DNA of 64,000 nt, from the NCBI GenBank assembly GCA_963676095.1, contig OY781040.1:4836001-4900000 (forward strand). Reading direction: 5' to 3'. A program made the position numbers and the translations under genes. Position 1 is the stretch's first letter. Each line of letters opens with the position of its first letter. The notes under the pieces were generated by a model. It ran no database searches. It was not told the DNA's origin and saw nothing but the letters and a program-made list of their open reading frames with translations. Source of the DNA: G963676095 sp963676095. Its GTDB lineage: Bacteria > Bacteroidota > Bacteroidia > Bacteroidales > Prolixibacteraceae. This document shows positions 43,313 to 52,600 of this stretch, one piece after another.

Positions 43313-43629
43313 TCTTTATCCTGAAATCCGGTTAATGATCTTTTGTAAATCAAAACCTGTTTCCAAGGTAATCCGGTATGAAGTCATTTATCTCCTGTGA
43401 ACACATGCCGGTCACGATAAAATTGAATAATTTGTCCGGATGGATGAATTAAAAAGGGATAAACTTCGTAGATTTGAATTTTGGATTGGTTGAGGTACAA
43501 AAAGTATTTGCGAAGAAGATGATAAGTACAATAAAATAAGTGTTGTCCTAAATTTTAGTTTTCTAAAAAGCTATAAAATAAGTGATAACAAAAATAATAA
43601 ATAGGTCCGTGACCTTAAAGCTAACCAGG

Positions 43630-44568
43630 ATGAAGAAGAAAATAGCCATTGGTGTCGATGTTGGCGGTAGCCACATCAGTTGCGCTGCCTTTGATATAGC
43701 AGCAAAGAAGTATATAGAGAGTACTTTCGCAGAAAGTGACCTGGATAATCATGCAGAAGGACCTGTGATTATCGAAGCCTGGGGAAAAACCATCAGAAAA
43801 ACGATTGATGAAGCAGGTATCGATAATGTTGAAGGTATTGGTTTCGCCATGCCCGGCCCTTTCGACTATGAGAACGGAATCCCGTTGTTTACGGGAGCTA
43901 ATAATAAATATGAAAATATCTACGGACTGAATGTCCCTCACGAATTACGTCAGTACCTCGGACTCCCTGGTAATTTCCCTGTACGTTTTATCAACGATGC
44001 TACTGCTTTTGCTATTGGTGAAGACTGGATCGGAACAGCAAAAGGCTCTAAGCGTTCATTGTCTGTGACCCTGGGAACGGGGTTTGGATCTGCATTTTTG
44101 AAAGATAGCCTGCCTGTTGTTTCGGGGGATGAGGTTCCCCAAAACGGCTGTGTCTGGCATATTCCTTTTGAAGATGGCATTGCTGATGATTATTTTTCAA
44201 CAAGAGGATTGGTCAAACGCTATTCCCGGTTGTCAGGAAAAGACGTTTTCGGGGCTAAGTCCGTCGCCGATGCCGCCAAAACAGACGAAGTAGCCCGTGC
44301 CGTGTTTTATGATTTCGGGGCTAAACTGGTCGTACTGTTAGCTCCCTGGTTCAGAAAATTCGGAGTTGAAGTGCTCGTGATCGGGGGTAATATTTCAAGG
44401 GCATTTAACTTGTTTTACCCATCAATGAATGCAGAACTGCAGAAAGAAGGATTAAAAATAAAGGTGGAGATCTCTGAACTAAAGGAGACTGCATCGATCG
44501 TGGGCAGCGCCCGCCTGGTCGAACCTGGTTTCTGGAGCAGGGTTGCACCGTTGCTGAAGGAAATGTAA
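43630..44568 (+). CDS. ROK-family sugar kinase lacking the zinc-binding cysteines
   Basis: This protein has 312 residues from the ATG at 43630, preceded by CCAGG; an upstream GTG at 43582 would add 16 residues outside the fold. The N-terminal phosphate loop is IGVDVGGSH. Sugar- and ATP-side motifs are FAMPGPFDYENG, FINDATAFAIGE (with the catalytic-type Asp) and VTLGTGFGSAF. The typical ROK zinc motif CxCGxxGCxE after the conserved His is absent; the region reads NGCVWHIPFEDGIADDYFSTRG. This fits cytoplasmic phosphorylation of a hexose released by the downstream GH3, but the sugar is unknown. It carries no N-terminal HTH, so it is a kinase rather than a NagC-type repressor. Confidence 0.82.
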   Translation: MKKKIAIGVDVGGSHISCAAFDIAAKKYIESTFAESDLDNHAEGPVIIEAWGKTIRKTIDEAGIDNVEGIGFAMPGPFDYENGIPLFTGANNKYENIYGLNVPHELRQYLGLPGNFPVRFINDATAFAIGEDWIGTAKGSKRSLSVTLGTGFGSAFLKDSLPVVSGDEVPQNGCVWHIPFEDGIADDYFSTRGLVKRYSRLSGKDVFGAKSVADAAKTDEVARAVFYDFGAKLVVLLAPWFRKFGVEVLVIGGNISRAFNLFYPSMNAELQKEGLKIKVEISELKETASIVGSARLVEPGFWSRVAPLLKEM

Positions 44569-44579
44569 AAATAGCGTAT

Positions 44580-44618
44580 CAAACTAACGGGGTGACTTCA
44601 AGTCACCCCGTTAGTTTG
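44580..44618 (+). terminator. 18-bp stem-loop between ROK and GH3 genes (shared-core hairpin family)
   Basis: The arms (44580-44597 with 44601-44618) are perfectly complementary around a TCA loop. The inner ACGGGGTGACT/AGTCACCCCGT core is identical to the hairpin at 5239-5275, while the outer arms differ and still pair. It starts 11 bases after the ROK stop and probably marks the transcript end. No T-run follows. Confidence 0.6.
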
Positions 44619-44717
44619 GAGGGAAATACAGATAAATTCAGTTCCCCGTTCCTGCCAATACGTTTTTTTTGTAGCTTTACATACCAGAACAGAACAGACA
44701 AAAACCAACTTGAACGT

Positions 44718-47351
44718 ATGGAAAAAAAAATCATCATTGTGGCTTTTATGCTGCTTCTTTACGTGGGCGTTTCTGCCCAGTATCAATATCCTTTTCAGAA
44801 TCCTGACCTCCCTGTCGGTAAAAGGGTGGACGACCTGGTTTCCAGGATGACCGAACAGGAAAAGATCGACCAGTTGCTTTACCAGGCCCCGGCAATCGAC
44901 CGGCTTGGAGTACCGAAATATAACTGGTGGAACGAATGCCTTCACGGCGTTGCACGTGCCGGCTATGCTACCGTGTTCCCGCAATCAATAACCATTGCTG
45001 CTTCGTGGGATAAAGATCTTGTTTATGATGTGGCTTCTGTAATTTCGGACGAGGCCAGGGCCAAACATAACGAATTTGTGCGGAGGGGAGAGCGTGGTAT
45101 CTACCAGGGACTTACTTTTTGGTCTCCCAATATCAATATTTTCAGGGATCCCCGTTGGGGAAGAGGGCATGAAACCTATGGTGAAGACCCATACCTGACC
45201 GGACAAATGGGGAAGGAGTTTGTCCTTGGACTTCAGGGCAATGACGGTCATTACCTGAAGGTAGTGGCTACCGCCAAGCATTTTGCAGTACATTCAGGCC
45301 CTGAACCTTTTCGCCATGAATTTGATGCGAGGGTTAGTGAACGGGACTTAAGAGAGACATATCTGCCGGCTTTCCGGGAGCTCGTGGTCGACGGCAAAGT
45401 CGCCTCTGTGATGGGGGCATATAACCGCTTCAGGGGAGAGGCCTGTTGTGCCAGCAGCCAGTTGTTCCATATTCTTCGTGATGAATGGGGCTTTGATGGA
45501 TATGTGGTTTCCGATTGTGGGGCCATCTCAGATATTTGGCGGTATCATAAGGTCGAACCCGATGCGGCCTCTGCTGCTGCCCTGGCATTGGAAAGAGGTT
45601 GTGATCTCAATTGCGGCGATACTTACAAGGCCTTGCATGAAGCGGCAAATAAGGGAATCGTCAGTGAGGCGACTATCGACCAGGCTGTTAAACGGCTGTT
45701 TACTGCCCGCTTCAGACTGGGAATGTTTGATCCGGTAGAACGTGTGGCCTATGCGCAAATTCCTTTCTCCGTGAACGACAATCCCGCACATGGGGCACTT
45801 GCCCGCAAGGCCGCCTGTGAAAGTATTGTTTTGCTTAAAAATGAGGGGCAGGCATTACCTCTTTCCAAGAAAACAGGAACGATTGCCGTAATAGGCCCAA
45901 ATGCCAACGATGTCCAGTCTCTGTGGGGCAATTACAATGGCATCCCCTCTCATCCCGTAACTGTTTTAAACGGCATCAGAAACAAGGTAGAACCCCAGGC
46001 CAAAGTGATCTATGCCCAGGGATGCGACCTTGCTGAAGGGATTCCCGAATTTGAACCGATACCTTCTGTTTATTTGCAAACTCCAGATGGAAGGCAGGGA
46101 TTGCTTGGAGAATATTTCATTAACAAGGATCTGGAAGGGAGACCGCTGTACACGCAGGTTGACGACCATGTCGATTTTGCCTGGGATATCAATACGCCTG
46201 ACCCCAGGCTTGAGAGCGGTGAATTCAGTGTACGCTGGACCGGTTACATTATAGCCCCCAAGACAGGTACTTATTACATCAGCGGATGGGGAAAACCGTT
46301 CCTGAAAATTACTTACGGGGGAAAAGATATTACCGGAGGGAACCATGAGCATTCTGCAGACTTTAATCCGATCGAGGTTCAGATGGAAGCAGGCAAACGT
46401 TATGAAATTGAGGCGGACTATGAAAATTATTACGGGGATGCCACTGCCCGGTTAATGTGGTCTGTGCCTCAGGATAATATGCTTCTTCAGGCTGTCGAGA
46501 CTGCTCAAAAATCTGATGTGGCAGTACTGGTCCTTGGCCTGAATGAACGTCTTGAAGGAGAGGAGATGAACATCCACATCGATGGCTTTTCAGGCGGCGA
46601 CCGCACGAGCCTGGACCTTCCCAAAGCTCAGCGGGACCTGATGCAGGCAATCTGTAAAACCGGGAAACCTGTTGTGCTGGTATTAATCAATGGCAGCGCC
46701 TTATCCGTCAACTGGGCTTCGGAAAATATCCCGGCGATACTGACAGCAGGCTACCCGGGACAGGAAGGAGGGAATGCTATTGCTGATGTTTTGTTTGGCG
46801 ACTATAATCCGGCAGGAAGGCTTCCTGTGACTTATTACAAGTCGGTTGACCAGTTGCCCCCGTTCGACGATTACGATATGGATGGGCGGACCTATCGTTA
46901 TTTTCACCAGGAGCCATTGTATCCTTTTGGCTATGGTCTGAGCTATACCCGTTTTGAGTATTCCGGACTAAATATCCCGGAGGAAGTAAAGATGAATGAA
47001 CCTGTGAAAATAACAGTCGATGTAACCAACTCCGGTGACATGGACGGAGACGAAGTCGTCCAGTTATACATGACCGACGAAAAAGCATCAACTCCCCGCC
47101 CCGTGCGTCAGCTGGAAGGTTTCGAACGGGTACACCTGAAAAAGGGAGAGACAAAAACAGTGGCGTTTACGCTCGAACCCCGCCAGCTTTCACTGATCAA
47201 TAAAAAAGATCGCCGGGTGATCGAACCCGGATGGTTCACCGTGTCTGTGGGCGGGGAACAACCCGGGTTTTCAGGAAGAACAAATGCTTCTACAACTTCA
47301 ACCGTGAGCGGCCGGTTCAGGCTAACCGGAAAGATGGCGGAGATTGAATAG
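44718..47351 (+). CDS. GH3 family beta-glycosidase with PA14 insert
   Basis: This protein has 877 residues from the ATG at 44718, which starts a signal peptide ending near VSAQ; a longer open frame from 44592 would run through the preceding hairpin. The GH3 barrel has WWNECLHGVARAG, NIFRDPRWGRGHETYGEDP, KHFAVHSGPE, and the nucleophile Asp in GYVVSDCGAI. The alpha/beta sandwich begins near IVLLKNEGQALPL and is interrupted by a PA14 domain (LLGEYFINKDLEG to RLMWSVP). It then resumes with VLVLGLNERLEGEEMN, the general-acid region. A C-terminal fibronectin III-like domain follows (VTNSGDMDGDEVVQLYM). Likely beta-glucosidase or beta-xylosidase; it acts in the periplasm or at the surface. Confidence 0.92.
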   Translation: MEKKIIIVAFMLLLYVGVSAQYQYPFQNPDLPVGKRVDDLVSRMTEQEKIDQLLYQAPAIDRLGVPKYNWWNECLHGVARAGYATVFPQSITIAASWDKDLVYDVASVISDEARAKHNEFVRRGERGIYQGLTFWSPNINIFRDPRWGRGHETYGEDPYLTGQMGKEFVLGLQGNDGHYLKVVATAKHFAVHSGPEPFRHEFDARVSERDLRETYLPAFRELVVDGKVASVMGAYNRFRGEACCASSQLFHILRDEWGFDGYVVSDCGAISDIWRYHKVEPDAASAAALALERGCDLNCGDTYKALHEAANKGIVSEATIDQAVKRLFTARFRLGMFDPVERVAYAQIPFSVNDNPAHGALARKAACESIVLLKNEGQALPLSKKTGTIAVIGPNANDVQSLWGNYNGIPSHPVTVLNGIRNKVEPQAKVIYAQGCDLAEGIPEFEPIPSVYLQTPDGRQGLLGEYFINKDLEGRPLYTQVDDHVDFAWDINTPDPRLESGEFSVRWTGYIIAPKTGTYYISGWGKPFLKITYGGKDITGGNHEHSADFNPIEVQMEAGKRYEIEADYENYYGDATARLMWSVPQDNMLLQAVETAQKSDVAVLVLGLNERLEGEEMNIHIDGFSGGDRTSLDLPKAQRDLMQAICKTGKPVVLVLINGSALSVNWASENIPAILTAGYPGQEGGNAIADVLFGDYNPAGRLPVTYYKSVDQLPPFDDYDMDGRTYRYFHQEPLYPFGYGLSYTRFEYSGLNIPEEVKMNEPVKITVDVTNSGDMDGDEVVQLYMTDEKASTPRPVRQLEGFERVHLKKGETKTVAFTLEPRQLSLINKKDRRVIEPGWFTVSVGGEQPGFSGRTNASTTSTVSGRFRLTGKMAEIE

Positions 47352-47436
47352 CATAATTGGTTTTATGGAGAATAAAAGGGCTTGCTAAATTTTTGTTTTA
47401 ACAGGATCCTTTAAGAAAACTACATTGGCACTTTTG

Positions 47437-47490
47437 AAAATCTGCTTATTTTACCCCTACATACAGGAGTGAACAAGCAGATTTTTTTCT
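47437..47490 (+). terminator. Terminator-like inverted repeat after GH3
   Basis: AAAATCTGCTT (47437-47447) pairs perfectly with AAGCAGATTTT (47475-47485), followed by a T-run. The loop is 27 bases. It closes locus 3. The remainder of the 541-base gap to the locus-4 ECF gene is AT-rich with no gene, apart from a promoter-like element at 47833. Confidence 0.65.
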
Positions 47491-47832
47491 GATACACTTT
47501 ATGTATGGGGTTAATCAAGAAAAAAATCAAGGATTGGTTGAATCTGTCAAAATAGTTCTTCAGCATTTGAGAATTCAGTTGTCCGGGAAATAACAAAAAG
47601 TGTTATATAGAAGAAATAATACTAAGACATTGTCTTTTTAGATGTCATTTAATAGTTATTTATTGATTCATTCTGATCAATTTTTTTAACTTGTCCCGAT
47701 TGTTTGTTGCGGATAATAATTAATTTTCGTGTCTGTTTGGTTGTCCTTTTATGCCTAAAGATTTTTCTTTAGTTTGTTTTTCAATGTTTTTTATTTTTCA
47801 GGAAAGAGAAAGATTGTTTATTTAATCTGCTT

Positions 47833-47840
47833 GATCTTTG
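47833..47840 (+). promoter_or_regulatory. Candidate -7 element for the locus-4 ECF sigma gene
   Basis: GATCTTTG is one base from TAnnTTTG and lies 52 bases before the ECF start. A TTGTTT stretch about 20 bases upstream could serve as the -33 element. Confidence 0.3.
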
Positions 47841-47892
47841 TGATACATACCTATGAATCTAATTTATTCTTACAGGTATTAAGGATTTTCGG

Positions 47893-48471
47893 ATGTATAA
47901 TATTGATTTGATAAAAAAAGGGAACAAGGTTGAATTTGAAAAAGTATATGATGACTTTTCCGGGATGTTATATGCTATTTGTTTCCAGTATGTATCAGAC
48001 CGGCATGTATCCGAAAATATTGTTCAGGATTCTTTTGTCCGGTTATGGGAAGCCCGTGAGAATTTATTACCTGCTACCAATATCCGTAATTTCCTTTATA
48101 CCATCACCCGTAATTTGTGCCTTAATTATTTGCGAAATCAGAGAACCTTCTGGAAACATCTTGATCAACTGAAAAGTTTGGAATACGATTATGCAATAGG
48201 TTCTTTGATGCGTCTCAGTGAAAATTTTCTGGAATTTGAAGAACTTCAGGCAAAAGTGGAGCAGGCGGTTGAAAATTTACCTGAAAATCTGAAGGTAGTT
48301 TTTAAGATGAGCCGTTTTGACGAGTTAAAATATGGAGAGATAGCAGAACAGCTTCATATAGGAGAAAAAGCGGTAGAGGCAAGGATTTCCAAAGCATTGA
48401 AAATTTTGAGGCATGAGCTGAAGGATTATCTGCTATTTGTTTTTTTTATTTATCCTAACTTTTTTTCTTAA
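47893..48471 (+). CDS. ECF sigma factor, Bacteroidetes sigma-70 family (locus 4)
   Basis: This 192-residue protein has region 2 with FEKVYDDFSGMLYAICFQYV and SENIVQDSFVRLWEARENL. Region 4 has AVENLPENLKVVFKMSRFDELKYGEIAEQLHIGEKAVEARISKALKILRHELKDY (in blocks). It ends in a hydrophobic, aromatic tail (LLFVFFIYPNFF). The FecR gene begins 63 bases later. It is predicted to be held by that FecR and to activate the locus-4 susCD genes. Confidence 0.9.
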   Translation: MYNIDLIKKGNKVEFEKVYDDFSGMLYAICFQYVSDRHVSENIVQDSFVRLWEARENLLPATNIRNFLYTITRNLCLNYLRNQRTFWKHLDQLKSLEYDYAIGSLMRLSENFLEFEELQAKVEQAVENLPENLKVVFKMSRFDELKYGEIAEQLHIGEKAVEARISKALKILRHELKDYLLFVFFIYPNFFS

Positions 48472-48489
48472 AAAATATTTATTTTTTGA

Positions 48490-48496
48490 TAGGGTG
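48490..48496 (+). promoter_or_regulatory. TAGGGTG motif after a T-run between ECF and FecR genes (locus 4)
   Basis: The same heptamer after a T-run is at 23192-23198 in locus 2. Here it is followed by GTCGGTCATG and a TTTTGTGTTTATT stretch before the FecR ATG at 48535. It may be part of an internal promoter. Evidence is limited to the shared motif and position. Confidence 0.25.
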
Positions 48497-48534
48497 TCGG
48501 TCATGTTTTGTGTTTATTGGTAAAAAGATACAAA

Positions 48535-49515
48535 ATGGATGATTGGACTTACTGTGAGTTTCTAAAAGGAAACGTATCTGGTGATGCAAAAAGGATCTTT
48601 TTTGAGGAGCTGGAGCACGATCCGGTAAAGAAAGAAGAATTTTTGCAGTTGAAAAGCTTGTGGGATTTGCAGCAGATTGGCCGGATCAGGATCTCTTCTT
48701 TACAAAAACAGATACTTTTTCGTCGTTTTTGGCATTTTGTACAGACATCCGGGGAAAAGAGTTATTGGTATGTACGTTTGTTGCCGTATGCCGCGGCTTT
48801 GGTCCTTGCATTGTTTCTGGGACTTTATACAGGCTACCTGCTTCGGGATAAGAGGATAAATACACATAAGGAATTTTATTCTGAGAATGGAAGTATTTCC
48901 ACTATTGTGCTGGATGACGGATCAAGGATCTGGCTCAATGCGAATACGAAGCTGATCTTAAACGAAACAGAAGACGAGATTAAAATAGCGTTAGCCGGAG
49001 AAGCTTTTTTCGATATCAGACATGATGAAACCCGCACATTGACGGTAGATATCGGAGAAATCAGAATCCGGGACATTGGTACCCGTTTCAATATTTCTGC
49101 TTATCCGGATGATCAGTACTACAGGACTACCCTTATAGAGGGCAAAGTTACTGTTTTTTCATCCGGGAATAAAAAAATAAGGGAACTGTCTGATAACCAA
49201 ACATTCCGATTCGATACAAAAAATAACTCCTATGTCCTGGAAAAAATAGATCCGCGATTGATAACCGGATGGACAAAAAACAAATTTGTATTTATTGATT
49301 TACCACTTTCTGATATTTGTAAAGAAATTGAAAAATGGTATGGCGTTTCAATTGTCGTTGGGAATAAGGGCCTTCTTTCAGAAAAATATACCAGCGTTAT
49401 CTTGAGAACAACTACGGTGAAGCAGCTAATGGAGATGTTTAAACTGACAACAGGTATTAATTATAAAATAGAAGAAAAGGAGGGCAAAAAAGCAGTTGTT
49501 TTTTTAAATAAATAA
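48535..49515 (+). CDS. FecR-family anti-sigma factor with DUF4974 domain (locus 4)
   Basis: This protein has 326 residues from the ATG at 48535; the frame opens nine codons earlier, but that Met falls in the promoter-like region. The cytoplasmic part spans 1-75 and the transmembrane helix is near 80-102 (LLPYAAALVLALFLGLYTGYLL). The FecR domain (about 115-215) has GSISTIVLDDGSRIWLNANTKL, LAGEAFFDIRHDE and IGTRFNISAY. DUF4974 (about 245-325) has FIDLPLSDICKEIEKWYGVSIVV. It is the partner of the preceding ECF factor and the STN-bearing SusC downstream. Confidence 0.92.
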   Translation: MDDWTYCEFLKGNVSGDAKRIFFEELEHDPVKKEEFLQLKSLWDLQQIGRIRISSLQKQILFRRFWHFVQTSGEKSYWYVRLLPYAAALVLALFLGLYTGYLLRDKRINTHKEFYSENGSISTIVLDDGSRIWLNANTKLILNETEDEIKIALAGEAFFDIRHDETRTLTVDIGEIRIRDIGTRFNISAYPDDQYYRTTLIEGKVTVFSSGNKKIRELSDNQTFRFDTKNNSYVLEKIDPRLITGWTKNKFVFIDLPLSDICKEIEKWYGVSIVVGNKGLLSEKYTSVILRTTTVKQLMEMFKLTTGINYKIEEKEGKKAVVFLNK

Positions 49516-49516
49516 A

Positions 49517-49542
49517 GAAGTGTACCGGGCAGGGTACACTTC
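49517..49542 (+). promoter_or_regulatory. Leader hairpin 1 upstream of locus-4 susC
   Basis: The perfect 10-bp stem GAAGTGTACC/GGTACACTTC (49517-49526 with 49533-49542) has loop GGGCAG. It begins one base after the fecR stop codon. No T-run follows, so it is not a standard terminator. Confidence 0.55.
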
Positions 49543-49555
49543 CATGTTAAATAAA

Positions 49556-49575
49556 AACTGTCTGTAAAAACAGTT
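49556..49575 (+). promoter_or_regulatory. Leader hairpin 2 upstream of locus-4 susC
   Basis: AACTGT (49556-49561) pairs with ACAGTT (49570-49575) around an 8-base loop. It lies 27 bases before the susC ATG and is the second member of the tandem. Confidence 0.4.
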
Positions 49576-49602
49576 CATTTTAAACTTAACACACACAAAT
49601 CT

Positions 49603-52600
49603 ATGAAAAATTTTTTTTTAGGGCCGTGCTCCGGGTGGAGCCGGCTGACAAAAATTGTGTTTATGATGAAATTAACACTTGTTTTATTGTTTGTATCTGT
49701 ATTTTCATTTGCATCTGATGTATACAGTCAAACAGTAAGGGTCAGCCTGACAGCAAGGGGATCTACCATTATCGAGATTTTCAGGCAAATTGAGGAAACA
49801 AGCCACGTGGGGTTCTTTTTCAAGAATGATCAGTTAGACCTGAGCCGGAAATACACAGTCAGTTTTGACAATATTCCGGTGGAAAAAGTTTTGAAAAAAC
49901 TTTTGGGAGATGATTATTCTTACCAGTTTATTGGGGATAATGTTGTTATCGCGGCAAAAGGAAATTCCAGGGATACGGTATTTCTTCAGCAGGATAAATC
50001 CGTAACGGGAAAAGTGACCAATGCTTTGGGAGATGCGATTCCGGGAGCAACGATCCTGATTAAGGGAACGACAAACGGCACTGTTACAGATGCTGAGGGG
50101 AACTATGCTTTTTCCAATGTCCCTGAAAATGCAATTCTTGTTTTTTCATTTGTTGGCATGAAATCAACGGAGATCGTTGTTGTTGGAAAGAATCAAATTG
50201 ATGTTGTGCTCCAAGATGAAACAATTGGGATAGACGAAGTTGTTGCCGTAGGATACGGAACCCAAAAGAAAGTGAATCTGACGGGGGCGATAACTGCTGT
50301 TAGTGCGGATGAGCTGACTACCATTTCTGCCTCCAATCTTTCGAACACCTTGGCTGGTCGGGCTCCCGGGGCAACTATTACCGGCAATTCCGGGTTGATA
50401 GGAGCATCTTCTGAAATCAGGCTAAGAGGAAGTTTCGCTGAACCCTTGTATGTAATTGATGGCATTGTAAGGGATAAGGACGCTTTTGATGCTTTGGAAG
50501 CGAATGAAGTAGATCAGTTAAGCTTTCTGAAGGATGCGGCAACAGCTTCAATATACGGTTCCCGGGCAGGGAATGGTGTTGTTTTGGTCACAACAAAAAA
50601 GGGAGAAAAACAGAAGCCTATGTTTAATTATCAGGCTTCCTATACGGTTTCTTCTCCTACAATGAAATTGCTTTCCGATAGAACAACTGCTACAGATGAA
50701 CTGATCTATCAAAACAGGATCGCTGAATACCAGGGGACTACTTTACCAAATGGAGATGATGAGTTTGAATATTTTAAAACCAGAAATTATAATGTTAACG
50801 ATTGGGTCTGGCAAACTCCCTGGAACCAGAAACATTCGCTGAGCGTTTCCGGGGGAAGCGACCGGATTACCTACTATGCTCTGGCCAGTTACAGGGGAGA
50901 GCAGGGATCTTATAAAAATCTTAAAAACGACAAGTATAATCTTCGCTCGAATGTTACTGCGCAAATTACAGACAGGATCAAAATGCACCTGAACATGTCG
51001 GCTAACCAGCAAAATGGCGACCGTTTCTACTGGCCATTTTCCGATGACGATGAATATACTGTTGCCGACTTATACCGCTGCACTTTTAACTGGCCCAAAA
51101 CATATCCTTTTTTCCTGGAGGAAGATGGAACTCCTGCCGACCATGTCACTGAATATCCGGTACAAACACCTATGGGCAGTTGGCAGGCATGGAATGTAAT
51201 TGATCAGGTGATTGGAGAGAGGTATATCAAAACCAGGAAACGGGAACTAAATTCAATTCTTTCGCTGGAAGTCGATCTTGGAAAGTTTATTCCAGGGCTG
51301 ACCACCCGGTTTACCGGGAATTATATCGGCACTGATTATATGAGGAAAAAGTACCTTACTTACCAGACAAATTATGTGTTTATTTCTGCCGATCCTGACG
51401 GGAACAGATTTATTCCTGCAGCCCCGGATCCTTCACAAACAAATACCTTTACTTTTTCACAGAATGAAGAATCTCTGAGCTATGTTATTAGTACAGGCTG
51501 GAGCGATCAGCTTAACTGGTTTTTGAATTATGACAATACTTTCGGAAAACATGGTATTTCTGCAATGGTGGTCTGGGAACAAGGACAAAATGGTGCCTAT
51601 GAAGCTGATGTTACAGGAGAAAATCCTGTTACGAACTATGACCAGATGTTTGTTTATTCGACAGATTCAGAGATGAGAAATGGAGATGCTTCTGAAGAAA
51701 ATGGTGCTCATTTGTCATGGATTGGAAGGTTTAATTATATTTACGATCAGAAATATATTGCGGAATTTTCATTCCGGTACGACGGGAACACATTATTTCC
51801 GGAAGGAAAAAGATGGGGTTTCTTCCCTTCTTTTTCAGCGGCATGGCGGATGAATAATGAACCGTTTATGAAAAACACCTCCGGATGGCTGAATAATCTA
51901 AAAATCAGGGCTTCTTATGGAACTACAGGGAACGATCTGGATGTGGATAACAATGAAATTACTGCTTTCTCATACACAGAAGTATACCAGACTGCCGATT
52001 CCTATATTTTTGGTGATAACCTTTACACAGGTATTGAACCCGGATCTACGCCGAATGTGAATCTTACCTGGGCCACGTCAAAAACCTGTAATGCAGGATT
52101 TGATTTTGGTGTTTTAAACAGTAGGTTATCCGGTTCGTTCGATTTTTTTTATAAAAAAGAGGAAGATATCCTGGGGTCACGGGAGGTTACTTTGCCCGAT
52201 ACTTACGGGCAGGACCTGGCCCCGGAAAATTATGCCGCCAGATCGTGGAGAGGATTCGAATTTTCGGCTGTGTGGAAGGACCGGACCTTGAACGGGAAGT
52301 TGCATTATTCCATATACGGGAATCTGGGTTATGCCAAAGACCGATGGGACCGTCTTGATGAAAGCGATGCTTATCAACATGGAGGAAGCCTTGAGTGGGA
52401 GTCTGCTGTAGGCCATCCTGTAAACCGGATTATCGGCCTGAAAACGCTTGGAATGATCAGGACCGAAGATCAGTTAAATGAAATGATTTCCGGCGGGTTC
52501 ACCCAATATGGAAGGGAACCGTATCTGGGGGCTTTGTATTTTGAAGACATCAGGGGAGACGGTTATTCTGCCGGACCAGACGGAAAAATTGACGAAAATG

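Noticed and set aside
44592..44717. Longer N-terminus for the GH3 protein
   Set aside because: The extension would translate the 44580-44618 hairpin and bury the signal peptide; the ATG at 44718 gives a normal signal.
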